Shown piece by piece: positions 35,524 through 46,133 of a stretch of DNA of 64,000 nt; the stretch's first letter is position 1; the number at the start of each line of letters is the position of its first letter. Under the pieces are notes generated by a model. The model made no database searches, had not been told where the DNA came from, and saw only the letters and a program-made list of their open reading frames with translations. A program made the position numbers and the translations under genes. Where the stretch lies: assembly GCA_002914805.1 (NCBI GenBank), contig JXTB01000082.1, positions 853,802 through 917,801 on the forward strand. The letters run 5' to 3'. The DNA is from Parasponia andersonii (taxonomy: Eukaryota; Streptophyta; Magnoliopsida; Rosales; Cannabaceae).

Positions 35524-35777
35524 TTTTGGTCCTTGGATAGTGGTTGCTCCAAACACATGACCGAAGACTACTCCTTGCTATCATCATTCACAAAAAGAAA
35601 TGGAGGACATGTCATATTTGGAGACAATGCTAAAGGCAAGATTTTGGATATAAGTAACATTGGTACTACATCCTCACCCATTATAAAAAATATTTTACTT
35701 GTTAATAATCTTAAACACAATTTGCTTAGTATAAGTCAACTTTATGATAAAGGTTATAGTCATTTTTGAGCCTTCCA
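35524..35777 (+). pseudogene. Aspartic protease of element A
   Basis: Reads L-D-S-G-C-S-K-H-M-T (active site DSG near 35533), then H-V-I-F-G-D-N-A-K-G-K-I and H-N-L-L-S-I-S-Q-L. This is the copia protease and the start of the linker to integrase. The frame stops at 35767 after a 1-base shift relative to the next frame. Confidence 0.85.
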
Positions 35778-36138
35778 AATGCTTGATTGAGGATACTTGT
35801 TCGAAAGAAATTATTTTTGAAGGGAAAAGAAAAGACAATGTTTACACTATTGATATTAAAAAATATTTTAGTCAAGATAAATATTTTTTAGCTTTAAAAG
35901 ATGATTCTTGGCTTTGGTATAGAAGACTTGGATATGCTAGTATGAATACTATTTCTNAAATGCTTGATTGAGGATACTTGTTCAAAAGAAATTATTTTTT
36001 AAGAGGAAAGAAAAGACAATGTTTACACTATTGATATTAAAAAATATTTTAGTCAAGATAAATATTTTTTAGCTTTAAAAGATGATTCTTGGCTTTGGTA
36101 TAGAAGACTTGGATATGCTAGTATGAATACTATTTCTA
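35777..36138 (+). repeat. 181-bp tandem duplication with an N at the junction
   Basis: 35777-35957 and 35958-36138 are nearly identical with only a few mismatches. The undetermined base n is at 35957, exactly at the junction. The duplicated piece covers the GAG-pre-integrase region (W-L-W-Y-R-R-L-G-Y). This may be an assembly join rather than real sequence. Confidence 0.9.
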
Positions 36139-36810
36139 AGCTTTCAAAGAAAAACCTTGTTAGTGGTTTACCAAGTTTACTTTTTAAAAAAGACAAGGTG
36201 TGTGATGCACGCCAATTTGGAAAAAAAGTAAAAAGCTCTTTTAAATCCAAAAATGTCATTACTACTTCTAGACCCTTGCAACTACTTCACATAGATCTAT
36301 TTGGACTATCAAGAGTAGCTAGTCTTGGTGGAAAACATTATACCTTTGTGATAGTTGATGATTTTTCAAGATTAACTTGGGTTCTATTTATTACTCATAA
36401 AAATGATGTTTTAAATTTACTTATTATTTTTTGTAAGAAAGTGCAAAATGAAAAAGACTACACCATCACATCTATTAGAATTGATCATGGTGTTGAATTT
36501 GAAAATGATAAATGGAAGCTTTTTGCTATAAAAATGATGTTGATCATAATTTTTCCGCTCTTAGAACTCCACAACAAAATGGAGTTGTAGAAACAAAGAA
36601 TAGAACCTTACAAGAAATGGCACAAAGCATACTAAATAAAAATAGTTTGCCAAATATTTTTGAGCCAAAGCGGCAAGTACCGCTTGTTATATTGTGAATA
36701 GAGTTGTGATAAGGCCAATCTTGAACAAGACACCTTATGAGCTTTGGAAAGGTAGAAAACCCAACATTGGTTATTTAAAAATTTTTGGTTGTAAATGATT
36801 TATTTCGAAT
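36090..36810 (+). pseudogene. Integrase of element A
   Basis: A pre-integrase zinc block (R-R-L-G-Y, C-D-A-R-Q-F-G-K) with His to Tyr and Cys to Arg changes, so the zinc site is lost. The catalytic core is next: first Asp in H-I-D-L-F-G (36280), then V-D-D-F-S-R (36355), second Asp in R-I-D-H-G-V-E-F (36478), and Glu in N-G-V-V-E-T-K-N-R (36576). A frame change occurs near 36520 and a stop at 36696. Confidence 0.82.
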
Positions 36811-36819
36811 ATTAAAGAT

Positions 36820-38277
36820 AATTTGGGAAAATTTGATTCAAAATCCGATTTTGTTATTTTTCTTGGATATTCTACTATTAGTAAAGCTTATAGAGTTTTC
36901 AACAAAAGAACATTGACAGTAAAAGAATCTAATTATGTTGTTTTTGATGAGTCTAACACTCTCCATGAGGGGAGAAATATAGATGACGATGATGTTATAG
37001 GTTTGGAACAAAGCTTAAATGAATTAAGTATCAGTGAAAGATCAAATGAAGAAGAGGACATCCAACTACAACAAAACAAAAGTCTTAAGGAAGAAAGATG
37101 CGACAATGGTAATATTCTAACTATTCCTCAAGATTTAAAATTTATTCATGCTTATCCTAAAGACTAAATTCTAGGTGATCCCTTACAAGGTGTCATAACT
37201 AGAACATCACTTAGAAATATTTGCAACAACTTAGCTTTCCTTTCTCAAATTGGACCCAAAAATTTTAATGATGCCGAAAAAGATGAATTTTGGATTTTAG
37301 CAATGCAAGAGGAGCTAAATCAATTTGAAAGAAGTGATGTATGGGAATAAGTTCCAAGACCTAATGATCATTCGGTTATTGGAACTAAATGGGTCTTTAG
37401 AAATAAATTAGATGAGCATGGGGTGATTGTGCGAAACAATGCTAGATAAGGTTTCAATCAAAAAGAAGGTATCGATTATGAAAAAACCTTTGCATCCATA
37501 GCAAGATTAGAATCCATTAGAATGCTCTTAGCATTTGCGTGCCATAAGAATTTTATTCTTTACCAAATGGATGTTAAGAGCACATTTTTAAATGGATATA
37601 TTTTAGAAAAAGTTTATGTAGCCCAACCCCTTGGTTTTCAAAATCATAAGTATTCGGATCATATTTACAAATTGAAAAAGGCTTTATATGGTCTAAAACA
37701 AGCTCCTAGAGCTTGGTATGATAGATTAAAAAAATTTTTGAATTCAAATAAGTTTTCAATGGGAAAAGTGGATACTACTCTTTTTAATAAGAAGAAAGGG
37801 GTGGACATCACAATTGTACAAATCTATATTGACGATATTATATTTGGAGCCACTGATGTTTATCTATGTGAAGAATTCTCTAAGTACATACATAGTGAAT
37901 TTGAGATGAGTATGATGGGAGAATTGAACATCTTCCTTGGGCTTCAAATAAAACAATCCAAAGAAGGAATCTTTATTAATCAAGCAAAATACATCAAAGA
38001 GCTACTCAAGAAGTTTGATCTTGAATATTCAAAACAAATAAAGACACCAATAAGCTCATCAATAAATCTTCACAAAGATGAAAGCAGTAAAGTGACAGAT
38101 AATACTAAATATCGAGGTATGATTGGATCCTTAGTTTATCTTACCGCTAATAGACCGGATATCATGTTTAGTATTTATCTATATGCTAGATATCAATCTA
38201 ATCCTAAAGAATCCCCTCTTAGTATGGTTAAACATATTTTAAAATATTTGCAGGGCACTATGAATGTAGGATTATAG
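36820..38277 (+). pseudogene. Reverse transcriptase of element A
   Basis: Linker frame at 36823-37167, then RT from about 37290. Blocks: W-V-F-R-N-K-L (37391), Y-Q-M-D-V-K-S-T-F-L-N-G (37561), L-Y-G-L-K-Q-A-P-R-A-W (37685), the polymerase motif Y-I-D-D-I-I (37825), L-N-I-F-L-G-L-Q-I (37926) and G-S-L-V-Y-L-T (38128). The central frame at 37522-38277 is open for 251 codons and ends at a stop before RNase H. Stops at 37165 and 37348 lie upstream. Confidence 0.88.
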
Positions 38278-38700
38278 TATCCTAAAGGCACACACTTTAA
38301 TATCTCAAGTTATTCGGATGTGGATTTTGCCAGGTGCAAAATAGATTGAAAGAGCACAATTGGTACTTGTCACTTTTTGGGATACTTACTAGTTTCTTGG
38401 TTTAGCAAGAAACAAAATTCAGTTGCTCTTTCCACCACCGAAGCAGAGTATATATCCGCGGCTAGTTGTTATGTACTAGTGCTATCAACTTATCTAAAAA
38501 TTCTATTTTGCATTCACGAGCTAAGCATATTGATATAAGAAACCATTTCCTTTGTGATCACATGCAAAAAGGTGATGTTTCTCTTGAATTTATCTCCGCT
38601 GAAAAATAATTAGCGGATATTTTTACAAAACCTTTTGGTGAAGAATAATTTTGTATGACTAGAAGAGAACTTGTCATGCTTGATTTTACTAAAATTTCCT
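38278..38700 (+). pseudogene. RNase H of element A
   Basis: Order: Y-S-D-V-D-F-A (first Asp), S-T-I-G-T-C-H-F-L-G, L-S-T-T-E-A-E-Y-I (catalytic Glu block, about 38427-38453), A-K-H-I-D-I-R-N-H-F (38523), L-A-D-I-F-T-K (38611). Stops at 38275 and 38347 and two frame changes break it. Confidence 0.82.
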
Positions 38701-39192
38701 AATTATACTTTGTCATGCTTTTCTTTTAATCTTTGTCCCTTCTCATTTTATTTGACCAAAAATGAAATTCTAAATTGATTCTTTAAAAATATATTTTTTC
38801 TGTGTGTTTTCACCAAATCTGAAACTTTTCAGATTTTGGTCGACCAAAACTGATTGTTGCTTCAGACATGCGAAGCTGTACTGTTTTGCTGATTTTTAGA
38901 TTTTGGTAGATCAAAACTGGTCGTCACTCATTTTCTAAACCCGACCCGAGACAGTTTTTTATGGTATTTTCTTTATTTTTCTCTCATCTCTCTCACTCGA
39001 AACTCTTATCCCCTGAATGAAAACCCTACACCATTATCCCCTTTGCTTCTAATCTTCATTTCTATGAGTTTTCACTCCAATTTCTTCAAAACTTTATCCT
39101 TTTTCCCACTAAACTAGTTATGTTCATCCAATTTTGTGATCAATCGGCCTATTCTTTCTCTCTCTCTTGCTCAAATCCGTGATTAAGTCACT
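38701..39192 (+). other. Non-coding spacer between pol and ORF3 of element A
   Basis: Contains the perfect 16-bp palindrome TTTTGGTCGACCAAAA at 38834-38849 and a decayed second copy (TTTTGGTAGATCAAAA) near 38902-38917. The same motif lies in this element's LTRs. No reading frame. Confidence 0.7.
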
Positions 39193-39963
39193 ATGCCATT
39201 CAAAGCTCGTTCCAATAAGAGGTCAGGGAAGAATATCATAGGAGAAGAAGAAGAAAGGCGATCAAAATCAAGGTTCGATACTCCTCTTTTCACTAATCCT
39301 AGAAGTATTGACGATTTCCAAAATAATTTTACTGAGAGGGCTTTAGTGAATGGAAGAAGTGTGGATTGGGTAGCTATGGAAAAACTGGTAGGTTGGAGAT
39401 ATATATTTCATAAGATGGGTTGGGTTTCCTTTTCTAGCATTAATGGATTTACCTATCCTAGGTTAGTGAAAGGTTTTTATGCTGCTATGAACCTAAAGAG
39501 TGAAGTTCATAGAATCATTTGTACTCTTAAAGAGAAGGTTATTGATATGAATGTGAGTGATCTTTGTGCTATTTTAGAAATACCCAATGAAGGTGGTCGT
39601 CCAATTGATCTTATGGGAGATTTTGATGCAGTGACAACTTTGAAGAATCTGACTAGGGATGACAAATATTATCCAAATTGTATTGCTAATCATTTGAATG
39701 TTCATAGTAGACTCCTTCAATACTATATCACCTACAACATTCTCCCTCCTACTTACTATAGAGAGATAGTCCATCCTCTTGATATTTTCTTGATTAACTC
39801 TATACTTATAGGGAAAGCTATAAATTTAGGACATATCCTTAACCTAAATGAGGGAAGATGATTCTAAGAAGACGGGGTGTCTTCCTTATGGAATGGTGCT
39901 TACTCGAATCTTTGATCATTTTGAAATTCTTCTTCATGATGAGTTCGTCAAGGAAAAACCAAT
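39193..39963 (+). pseudogene. Third ORF of SIRE-like element A (plant transposon protein domain)
   Basis: An open frame of 222 codons starting M-P-F-K-A-R, with a basic head, then D-T-P-L-F, W-R-Y-I-F-H-K-M-G-W, Y-P-R-L-V-K-G-F-Y-A-A and a C-terminal half with L-I-N-S-I-L-I-G-K-A. It matches the putative plant transposon protein domain that sits after pol in several SIRE-like and other plant elements. A frameshift near 39860 moves the reading to P-Y-G-M-V-L-T-R-I-F-D-H-F up to a stop at 39964-39966. Element C carries a homologue. Its function is unknown; it has no visible membrane segment, so an envelope role is not supported here. Confidence 0.7.
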
Positions 39964-40343
39964 GTAATGCAGGGTTGAGCTGATGCAGGGGTGAATCTTT
40001 TCTTTGTTCCATTGTCGTTTATCTAGCTAAATGGTTGTCGTTTGTGTAGTTAATTTGTAGTAAGGTCATACATGTCTTTTATTTATTTAGCACCACTAAA
40101 CGATGCGTTTGGGAACATGTTTGGGGATATATCTATTTCCATTTTCATTAGCATGGGAGAGTTGATGTAGCCTTGAACTTCAGCTCTTAGATCTTATTGA
40201 AATGAGCAGTTTCTGAAGGTTTGATTCGATGAAATCAACTTTCTCTTTAACTAGCAAGTTTGTTTAATTTACTTGCAGATTTTCTCTATCAGATTTGGTA
40301 TCAGAGCCAAGTTTAATCTACAAGTAAATTAAAAAACTTGCTA
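39964..40343 (+). mobile_element. 380-bp foreign piece with its own primer-binding site
   Basis: Replaces the end of ORF3, the purine tract and about the first 255 bp of the 3' LTR of element A. It begins near TGTAATGCAGGG, contains TTTGGTATCAGAGCCA (40294-40309, a tRNA-Met-type binding site), and ends in a foldback whose arms at 40252-40281 and 40315-40343 flank that site. It looks like the 5' end of another, perhaps TRIM-like, retroelement. Only one LTR-like part is present, so the class is not proven. Confidence 0.5.
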
Positions 40344-41422
40344 AATTAAATATTTTCTTTGATATGGTTCAAAAATCTTTCAAATGATTTTTCAAACGAA
40401 TCTTCAAAGAATTAGCTAAACTTTAAATCCATTGATTGTTTGAACATAAATATTATTTCTAATCTAGCCCAAATATTTTCAAAAGTATATGTTCTTAATG
40501 TTAAAAAATGTTTTAAAAAAGGAAGTTTTAAGAACGATCAAATTAGTTCAAAGAATTGATTTTGGTCAACTACGCTTGGTCGACCAAAATAAAGGCCAAA
40601 AATGGCCGTTGGAGTTGAACTAGCATTTTGGACTCAAATGGTTAGTTTTTTAGTCGATAAATATTATTTCTGGTCGACCAAACTTTTGGCAGCAAAATAC
40701 CAACAGTCGAAAACGGCTAGTTTTTGAAGTTTCCTTTAAATAGAGCCAAGTTTAATGACTTAGGTAGAGAGAATACGAACCTATATTGACACCCAATCAG
40801 TTTCTAAGTACAAAAGCTTTCTTTTACTCAACTATAACTTTCAAATCTATTTGAGCCATTCCTAAAGCATCATTTGTACATTATTTTCAAATCACGTAAG
40901 CTTATCTTGTATTATTTCTTTGAGAGTTGATTCTTTGAGTGAGTGTTCACTTGTATTTTCATAAAAACTTTATTAAGAGGTGAGGTTGGCACCAGAGTCA
41001 TAAACAACCTGGTATAGGTGAGGTTGACATCGGATTCTAAACAATCCGTGGTTAAACATAATAGAGCTATATTTAAGACTATTGTAAAGACGTGGGTGTG
41101 CCTAAGAAGAAATCACTCTGATTGTATAAGGGGTCGGTCAAGCCCATAATCTTGATCCGATAGTGGAAAGCTCTAAGCAAGTTGTGGAGAGCCGAAGACA
41201 TAGGCAAACCGTCATGTTTGTTGAATCTCGTAAAAATAGCGTTTGCATCTCTCTATCCCTATCTCTTTAATTTATTTACTTTGATATTATGCTTACTTAT
41301 TTGCTATTTTTACTTGCTCCATTCATTATTTGCTCAATCTTGTTACTTAATTCAAAAAGTTTGTAAAAGTCTTAAAAATCCAATTCACCCCCCCTCTTGG
41401 ATTAGCTATTCTTTGGACAACA
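40344..41422 (+). repeat. 3' LTR of copia element A, 5' part missing
   Basis: Aligns with 32700-33776 to the end (GGACAACA) and is followed by the duplicated CCATT. It contains TTGGTCGACCAAAA at 40576-40589 and a second copy near 40670. The open frame at 41182-41544 runs from LTR into flanking DNA and is not a gene. Confidence 0.85.
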
Positions 41423-41427
41423 CCATT

Positions 41428-42350
41428 GACAAGGTTGTCATCCTCGTCCTCAGAATCACCGCACGTGACATGGAGAAGCAAGGAGCTCACTTCCTCAGTG
41501 GACGTGACATGCCAATGCACGAAAAATTTATGAAGCTATCCTAGTCGTCAACTTAACTTGCGTACGCCAATGCCGAGCTTCTTCAGCCTCCAACCATCGC
41601 GAGACACTATTCCTCACTAGAAATGGTGAATTTTCTTTAGTTTGTTTATTTCTCAAATTTGCAATGTTGATATTCTTGTGATAACTTTTCTAAAAATGGT
41701 GTATTTGAGGGTTTTGAGATTATGATTGGTATAAATAAGTAATTGAGAAGCTATGTTGATGGATTTGAGGACTGGAACTAATTTTAGGACCTTTTCATAT
41801 CAAAAGTTGGTATTTTTCCAATTATTTTAGGAAAAGTGATATTTTTGTAATTACTTTCGTGAAATAATTATTTCGACCATGAAACCTATCTAGGGTAAAA
41901 GAAGAGATTGAAATATGAATAAATACAGTAGTTTTGTGTTAAATTGAAATTTGGAAATCGAGGTCATTTCAAATTGAAAAAGTGATATTTTTCTAAATTT
42001 TTTGAAATATGGTATTTTTGAAACTTTCAGATTTAAGGCAGCTGATTAAGTGATATGTATTATAGTTGGATGAATTTCGAGACATGAAGCTTATGAATAG
42101 TCTCGTATTACGTGTCACAGGTCAGGATGACATCCATTTAAATGCTATTTTAGTGTGACATCTGTTTTTCCATTCAAGGCTCTATTGGGAAAATGACATT
42201 TCAAAGCGAGCGATCGAGGGTTCAAAAATGACCCCTGACTATTTGAACAATCGCCAAGCAATACCAAACATGCTTTTTAGTATTATAGTATGGTCTAGTC
42301 ACTCAGTTGGGATAGAGATTCGATTACTTGACTTTAAAATTAGTTTTATT
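41428..42350 (+). repeat. Gypsy LTR relic, middle part
   Basis: Contains TTACGTGTCACAGG (about 42109) and GATTCGATTACTTGACTT (about 42313). They lie in the same order and at similar spacing as in the LTR at 636-2979. The first 150 bp are GC-richer (GTACGCCAATGCCGAGC), like the leader block of that LTR. It resumes right after element A. Confidence 0.5.
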
Positions 42351-43795
42351 ATTGTTATGCTAATTGTGTGTATGTAAAATAATTGCAAGTGCACAAATTG
42401 TAAACAAGTAAGAAAATGATAAGAGAGTTGTCGATCTCACAAGGAATTGAATGTTAAATTATCATTAATTACCGTAATTATCACGACCTAACTTTATCTA
42501 TATAATCACACTAAATGAATTTATACTTAAATAAATACAAAAATAAATATAAATACACGAATGAAACATGGAAATTCTATGCACAAATGTGCTAGGGATT
42601 TTATTCACCTAACCAACAGCTATATCTTTTGATCACCAATTACATTCTTATCAATTATTCCTAGTTTATAAGCCAAGAACCCAAAGTTATTTCTACTCCC
42701 TCTCTCGAGTACCGAGTGAAATCATTCCTAAATTTCAATTCTAATATCTTTATTCCGAATCTGGAAATTCAAAATTCATTATGTTCAATGGTTCTTCGAT
42801 CATAGCTTCAAAGGAATAATAAGATCTCTCAAACTCTACAAAATCCTCGGTTATACTATGATAATGGTTGTTTTTAAAATTTCCTTTCTTAAGTTTCAAA
42901 TTCAAGAAATCAAAACATCCAATTAGTAGCTAATTAATTGTGAAGCATTAAGCATAGAATAATATAAATAAATTCAAAAATAACATCAAAGAATATATTG
43001 AAAATCAAGACGTAGAATTAAAGTATATGCTACATTATTCCTCTAGCTTATATAACAATTACTTCAATGTAGGAGAATCCAATACTAATCTCAACAAGAA
43101 TTTTATATATCCAAACATGTTTAATAATCATGCACAATACAAAAATTCAAATAGGATTAAGGTGAGAATGAAGATGAGAAAAACTCTTTTGTGGAGGTAG
43201 AGCTTCAAACCTTCAATCTCTTTAAGCCACTTTCTCAAGCATTCTTTCTATGATTTTTGCTTCAAGCTCCTTCCTCTCTAGGATTTCTGAGCTCTCTTTG
43301 TTGTGTTTTCTCTCCAACTCTCCATACCTTAAAATTTAATGGTATATTTAAGGGGCTCCAAGTTGACTTAGGCTGAGTAAAATATCAACCATTCGATTGG
43401 ATGGCATCAAAGGTCGAGATAGGCCCTAAACTCTTGCTAAAAATGCGGTTTAGGATGAGGGACAACATCGTAGAGCTCCCTGGTAAGCTTTGCGGCTCTC
43501 ACAGCTCTAGAAAACTTTATTCGAGAAACTGCCATAGGTCTCTTGGTTCTGGAAAATTAGCATGACATTGTTCTTTCTGGGAGTACTATTTCACCGTTTT
43601 AGCTCTATTTTTCCTGATTTTCATTGTGTTGTGCTCGTATTAGATAAAATTAAATCCAAAAAGGTTAAAATAATCATATTTGGCACCAATTTATCTTAAT
43701 TCTCATTTATTCATAAGAACTATAAAAATATAGCAATAATACATCAAACCAACAAAAATGCTTAAGAACTTACAATTATTTGAATTGAATAATAC
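42351..43795. mobile_element. Insertion of about 1.44 kb inside the gypsy LTR relic, class unresolved
   Basis: The LTR landmarks before (GATTCGATTACTTGAC) and after (TGAATTTACATATTTT, then CACATCACACTAG) are adjacent in the LTR at 636-2979 but are separated here by about 1.44 kb. The insert starts near TGTTATGCTAATTGTG and includes AATTGCAAGTGCACAAATTG and AGAGAGTTGTCGATCTCAC. No coding frame, LTR pair or TIR was seen. Boundaries are good to about 20 bp. Confidence 0.45.
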
Positions 43796-44640
43796 TTAAT
43801 TTGTAAGTGAATTTACATATTTTGAACAAATATAAAATTTTGAGAATTATTTTATAAAAATGTGTTTATATGTAATATTGAATCTATTGATATTTAAACT
43901 ACCTAGGAGGCACATCACACTAGTTGGATTTTATGAGTTTTGATGAAAATGACAGTTATGCTGATGAAATTTTTATAAGATCCAAATTAAATGAGAATTT
44001 AATTTTGAGAACTAAACTTGATTGATTAAAATACTGCATGGTTTGTTTTATGATTTTGTGGAAAAATAGTACATATTTTAATTCATGTCATCCAGATAGC
44101 ATTGCATGTATTATTGCACTTATGCAGCCAATGGACTATCTCAGAAGTGTTGGGGTTGACACAAGACTAGTGTATTGTACTCTTATCAAAATTATCTGCT
44201 TTGAATGGAAAGTCACTCTCGTACTTCTATGTCCATTATGGTAGTAAGCTATAGAAACCTCATAGGCTCTAAGATAGCATTCCGATGTTTACATCTTAAC
44301 TGACATATTTTCACTTTATTTGTACTTGTAAAATTGTGATTTGAATTTCTTAGAAATTGTTTATATGTAACTAAGGGATATATTTGAGTATTTGGTAAAT
44401 CGTTTCCATAATCTTGTATCATGCACTGTTAATGATTTTAATAATATGGACTTCGTTACAAATTAAAATCATTCTTTCCAATCTTACCAAGTTTGATTTT
44501 TATAAGAAAATTCTTGAATTAGTATAATTTGGTTAGATTTAATATCGTGTTGTTTAGATTTAAAACTTTGGAAATTTGAAGTTGACAATTCAGGTTTGAA
44601 CAAAGCATGTCATTGTATTTTATTATTGTAGCATGTTTAC
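43796..44640 (+). repeat. Gypsy LTR relic, right part
   Basis: Follows the other LTR through AACTACCTAGGAGGCACATC (1811 region there), AATACTGCATGGTT (1988 region) and TTTTGTGGAAA. Beyond about 44110 the 29-bp array of the other copy is not recognisable and similarity fades. The end of the LTR was not identified. Confidence 0.5.
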
Positions 44641-46030
44641 TTCCAAGTAGACTATGAACATTTTTAAAACTTGGAATGTTGGTTAGGTAAAAGTAATTTA
44701 CTCTTTTAAAGGATGCATGGTTTCAAAAACTTTTAGGCTATTTGAGATTGGAGTTTGTAAGACTATAATATTATAATGTTTAAACCTTAGGTTATACAAA
44801 ATTTAGTTATAGTACTAAATTAATCCTATTCAATATTTGATAGTATTGTTTGAAAAATCTCTTGCACCACAAGACAATTGTTTTTTTATAGGTTTATACA
44901 TAAACCAAAGACTCCAAGTATCTTTTCTAGCTTTGAACTTAGTAAATGTCCTCACAAAGCATTCTCAAATTTCTACGTAGTAATTTTTGCATTTTTTTAA
45001 TAATATTTTAAGTTTAGTTTATATGAAAAGGTCGAATTTTTAAAAATATAGTCACATTATAACGCTTTTTATAATAAGAAATCAAACTAAGAAATTGATT
45101 TTGTCATATTTCTTAAAAATCATGGGTTTCATTAAAAAAAAAGTTGAAGTTCACGCATTTTATGCCTTTTCTCTCTAATATTATAGGATCTTTATTCGTC
45201 TTGTTTTGAAAGAAGACAATGCCTAGGAACCAAACCGTGTTTAGACCCCAACAACTACAAGTTCTGCTTTAGTTTATTCACCATTATAACAAAGATTAAA
45301 AAATGGAAATATTAACTTGCTAGGGTTTAGTTTATTATTAAAAAATAGGGTAAATTATTAAAAACAAATCCTGAAATTTGAGAGTTCTATAATTTAAACC
45401 TTGAAGTTTGGACTCTACAGAATAATACTTTGAGATTAAGAATATCTGAAAATTAATACCCTACACTGACTTTTTGACCAATTTTAGTTATGAAAAAACA
45501 ATTTTAGTTGTTATTATTCTACTTAATTTTGAGGATATTATTGCCTTTTACAAGCTAGAATTATTCAAAAAGTCAACTTAGGTATTAACTTTAAAAAAAA
45601 TTTAATCTCAGGATATTATTTTACAAAGTCCAAAGTTTAGTGTTTAAATTGCATAACCCTAAAATTTTAGGATATTTTTTTGTAGTTTACCTATTACCCC
45701 TCAAAAAGTTATATGGTTTATAATTATGATTATCTTAGTGAAACTTTTTACGTTAAATTTATTGTATATAGTAATAGTCTATAGTTTTGGAATATTTAGA
45801 TTACATTTTTAATGTTTATGCATTTGTTGCTAGTTTATAATAATTCTTAACTATGTTCAAGTATTTAAGTAAACTAGTTTTAATATTGGATAAAATACAA
45901 AATAATTTTAATTGTAAAATAATACTTATAGAAATTACTATTATATATCAAAAGAAAAGAAATTATTATTAATTAATGAACAAATTAATAATTACATTCG
46001 TAAATTAAATGAATTAAATAAGAAGTAATT
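44641..46030. other. AT-rich stretch left of the tandem array
   Basis: No gene was recognised. It contains a small TIR element (45346-45692). It may include the end of the gypsy LTR relic and the unidentified left end of CACTA-2. Confidence 0.4.
45346..45692. mobile_element. Small TIR element (MITE)
   Basis: About 347 bp with terminal inverted repeats of about 95 bp. The left arm begins TAGGGTAAATTATTAAAAAC and the complement of the right arm begins TAGGTAAACTACAAAAAAAT. Both continue with ATCCT.AAATTT, AATTTAAAC and TTTGGACT. No coding capacity. The target duplication is unclear. It is unrelated to the intron-3 MITEs. Confidence 0.7.
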
Positions 46031-46133
46031 TATTTCTATAAAATACTCAAAATGCCCCTTATATAACAAAATGCACATTTAATTCTTAAAAATACCCAAA
46101 ATGTCCCTGATGTAACAAAATGCCCTAAATACC

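Larger units (their letters stand above)
32446..41422 (+). mobile_element. SIRE-like Ty1/copia retrotransposon, element A
   Basis: 8977 bp from TGTTGACC to GGACAACA, flanked by CCGTT (32441-32445) and CCATT (41423-41427), a 5-bp target duplication with one transition. Order: 5' LTR, tRNA-Met-type binding site, gag, protease, integrase, RT, RNase H, a spacer, a third ORF, 3' LTR. Integrase before RT is the copia order. A third ORF after RNase H and LTRs over 1.3 kb fit the SIRE/Maximus lineage. Every gene is broken. The 3' end of ORF3 and the start of the 3' LTR are replaced by foreign DNA. Confidence 0.88.

Noticed and set aside
41182..41544. 120-codon frame across the right border of element A
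   Set aside because: It starts in LTR sequence and crosses the site duplication, so it cannot be an ancestral gene.
44868..44890. CACCACAAGACAATTG as left end of CACTA-2
   Set aside because: It lies at about the right distance from the transposase but the next 100 bases show no subterminal repeats, so it may be chance.
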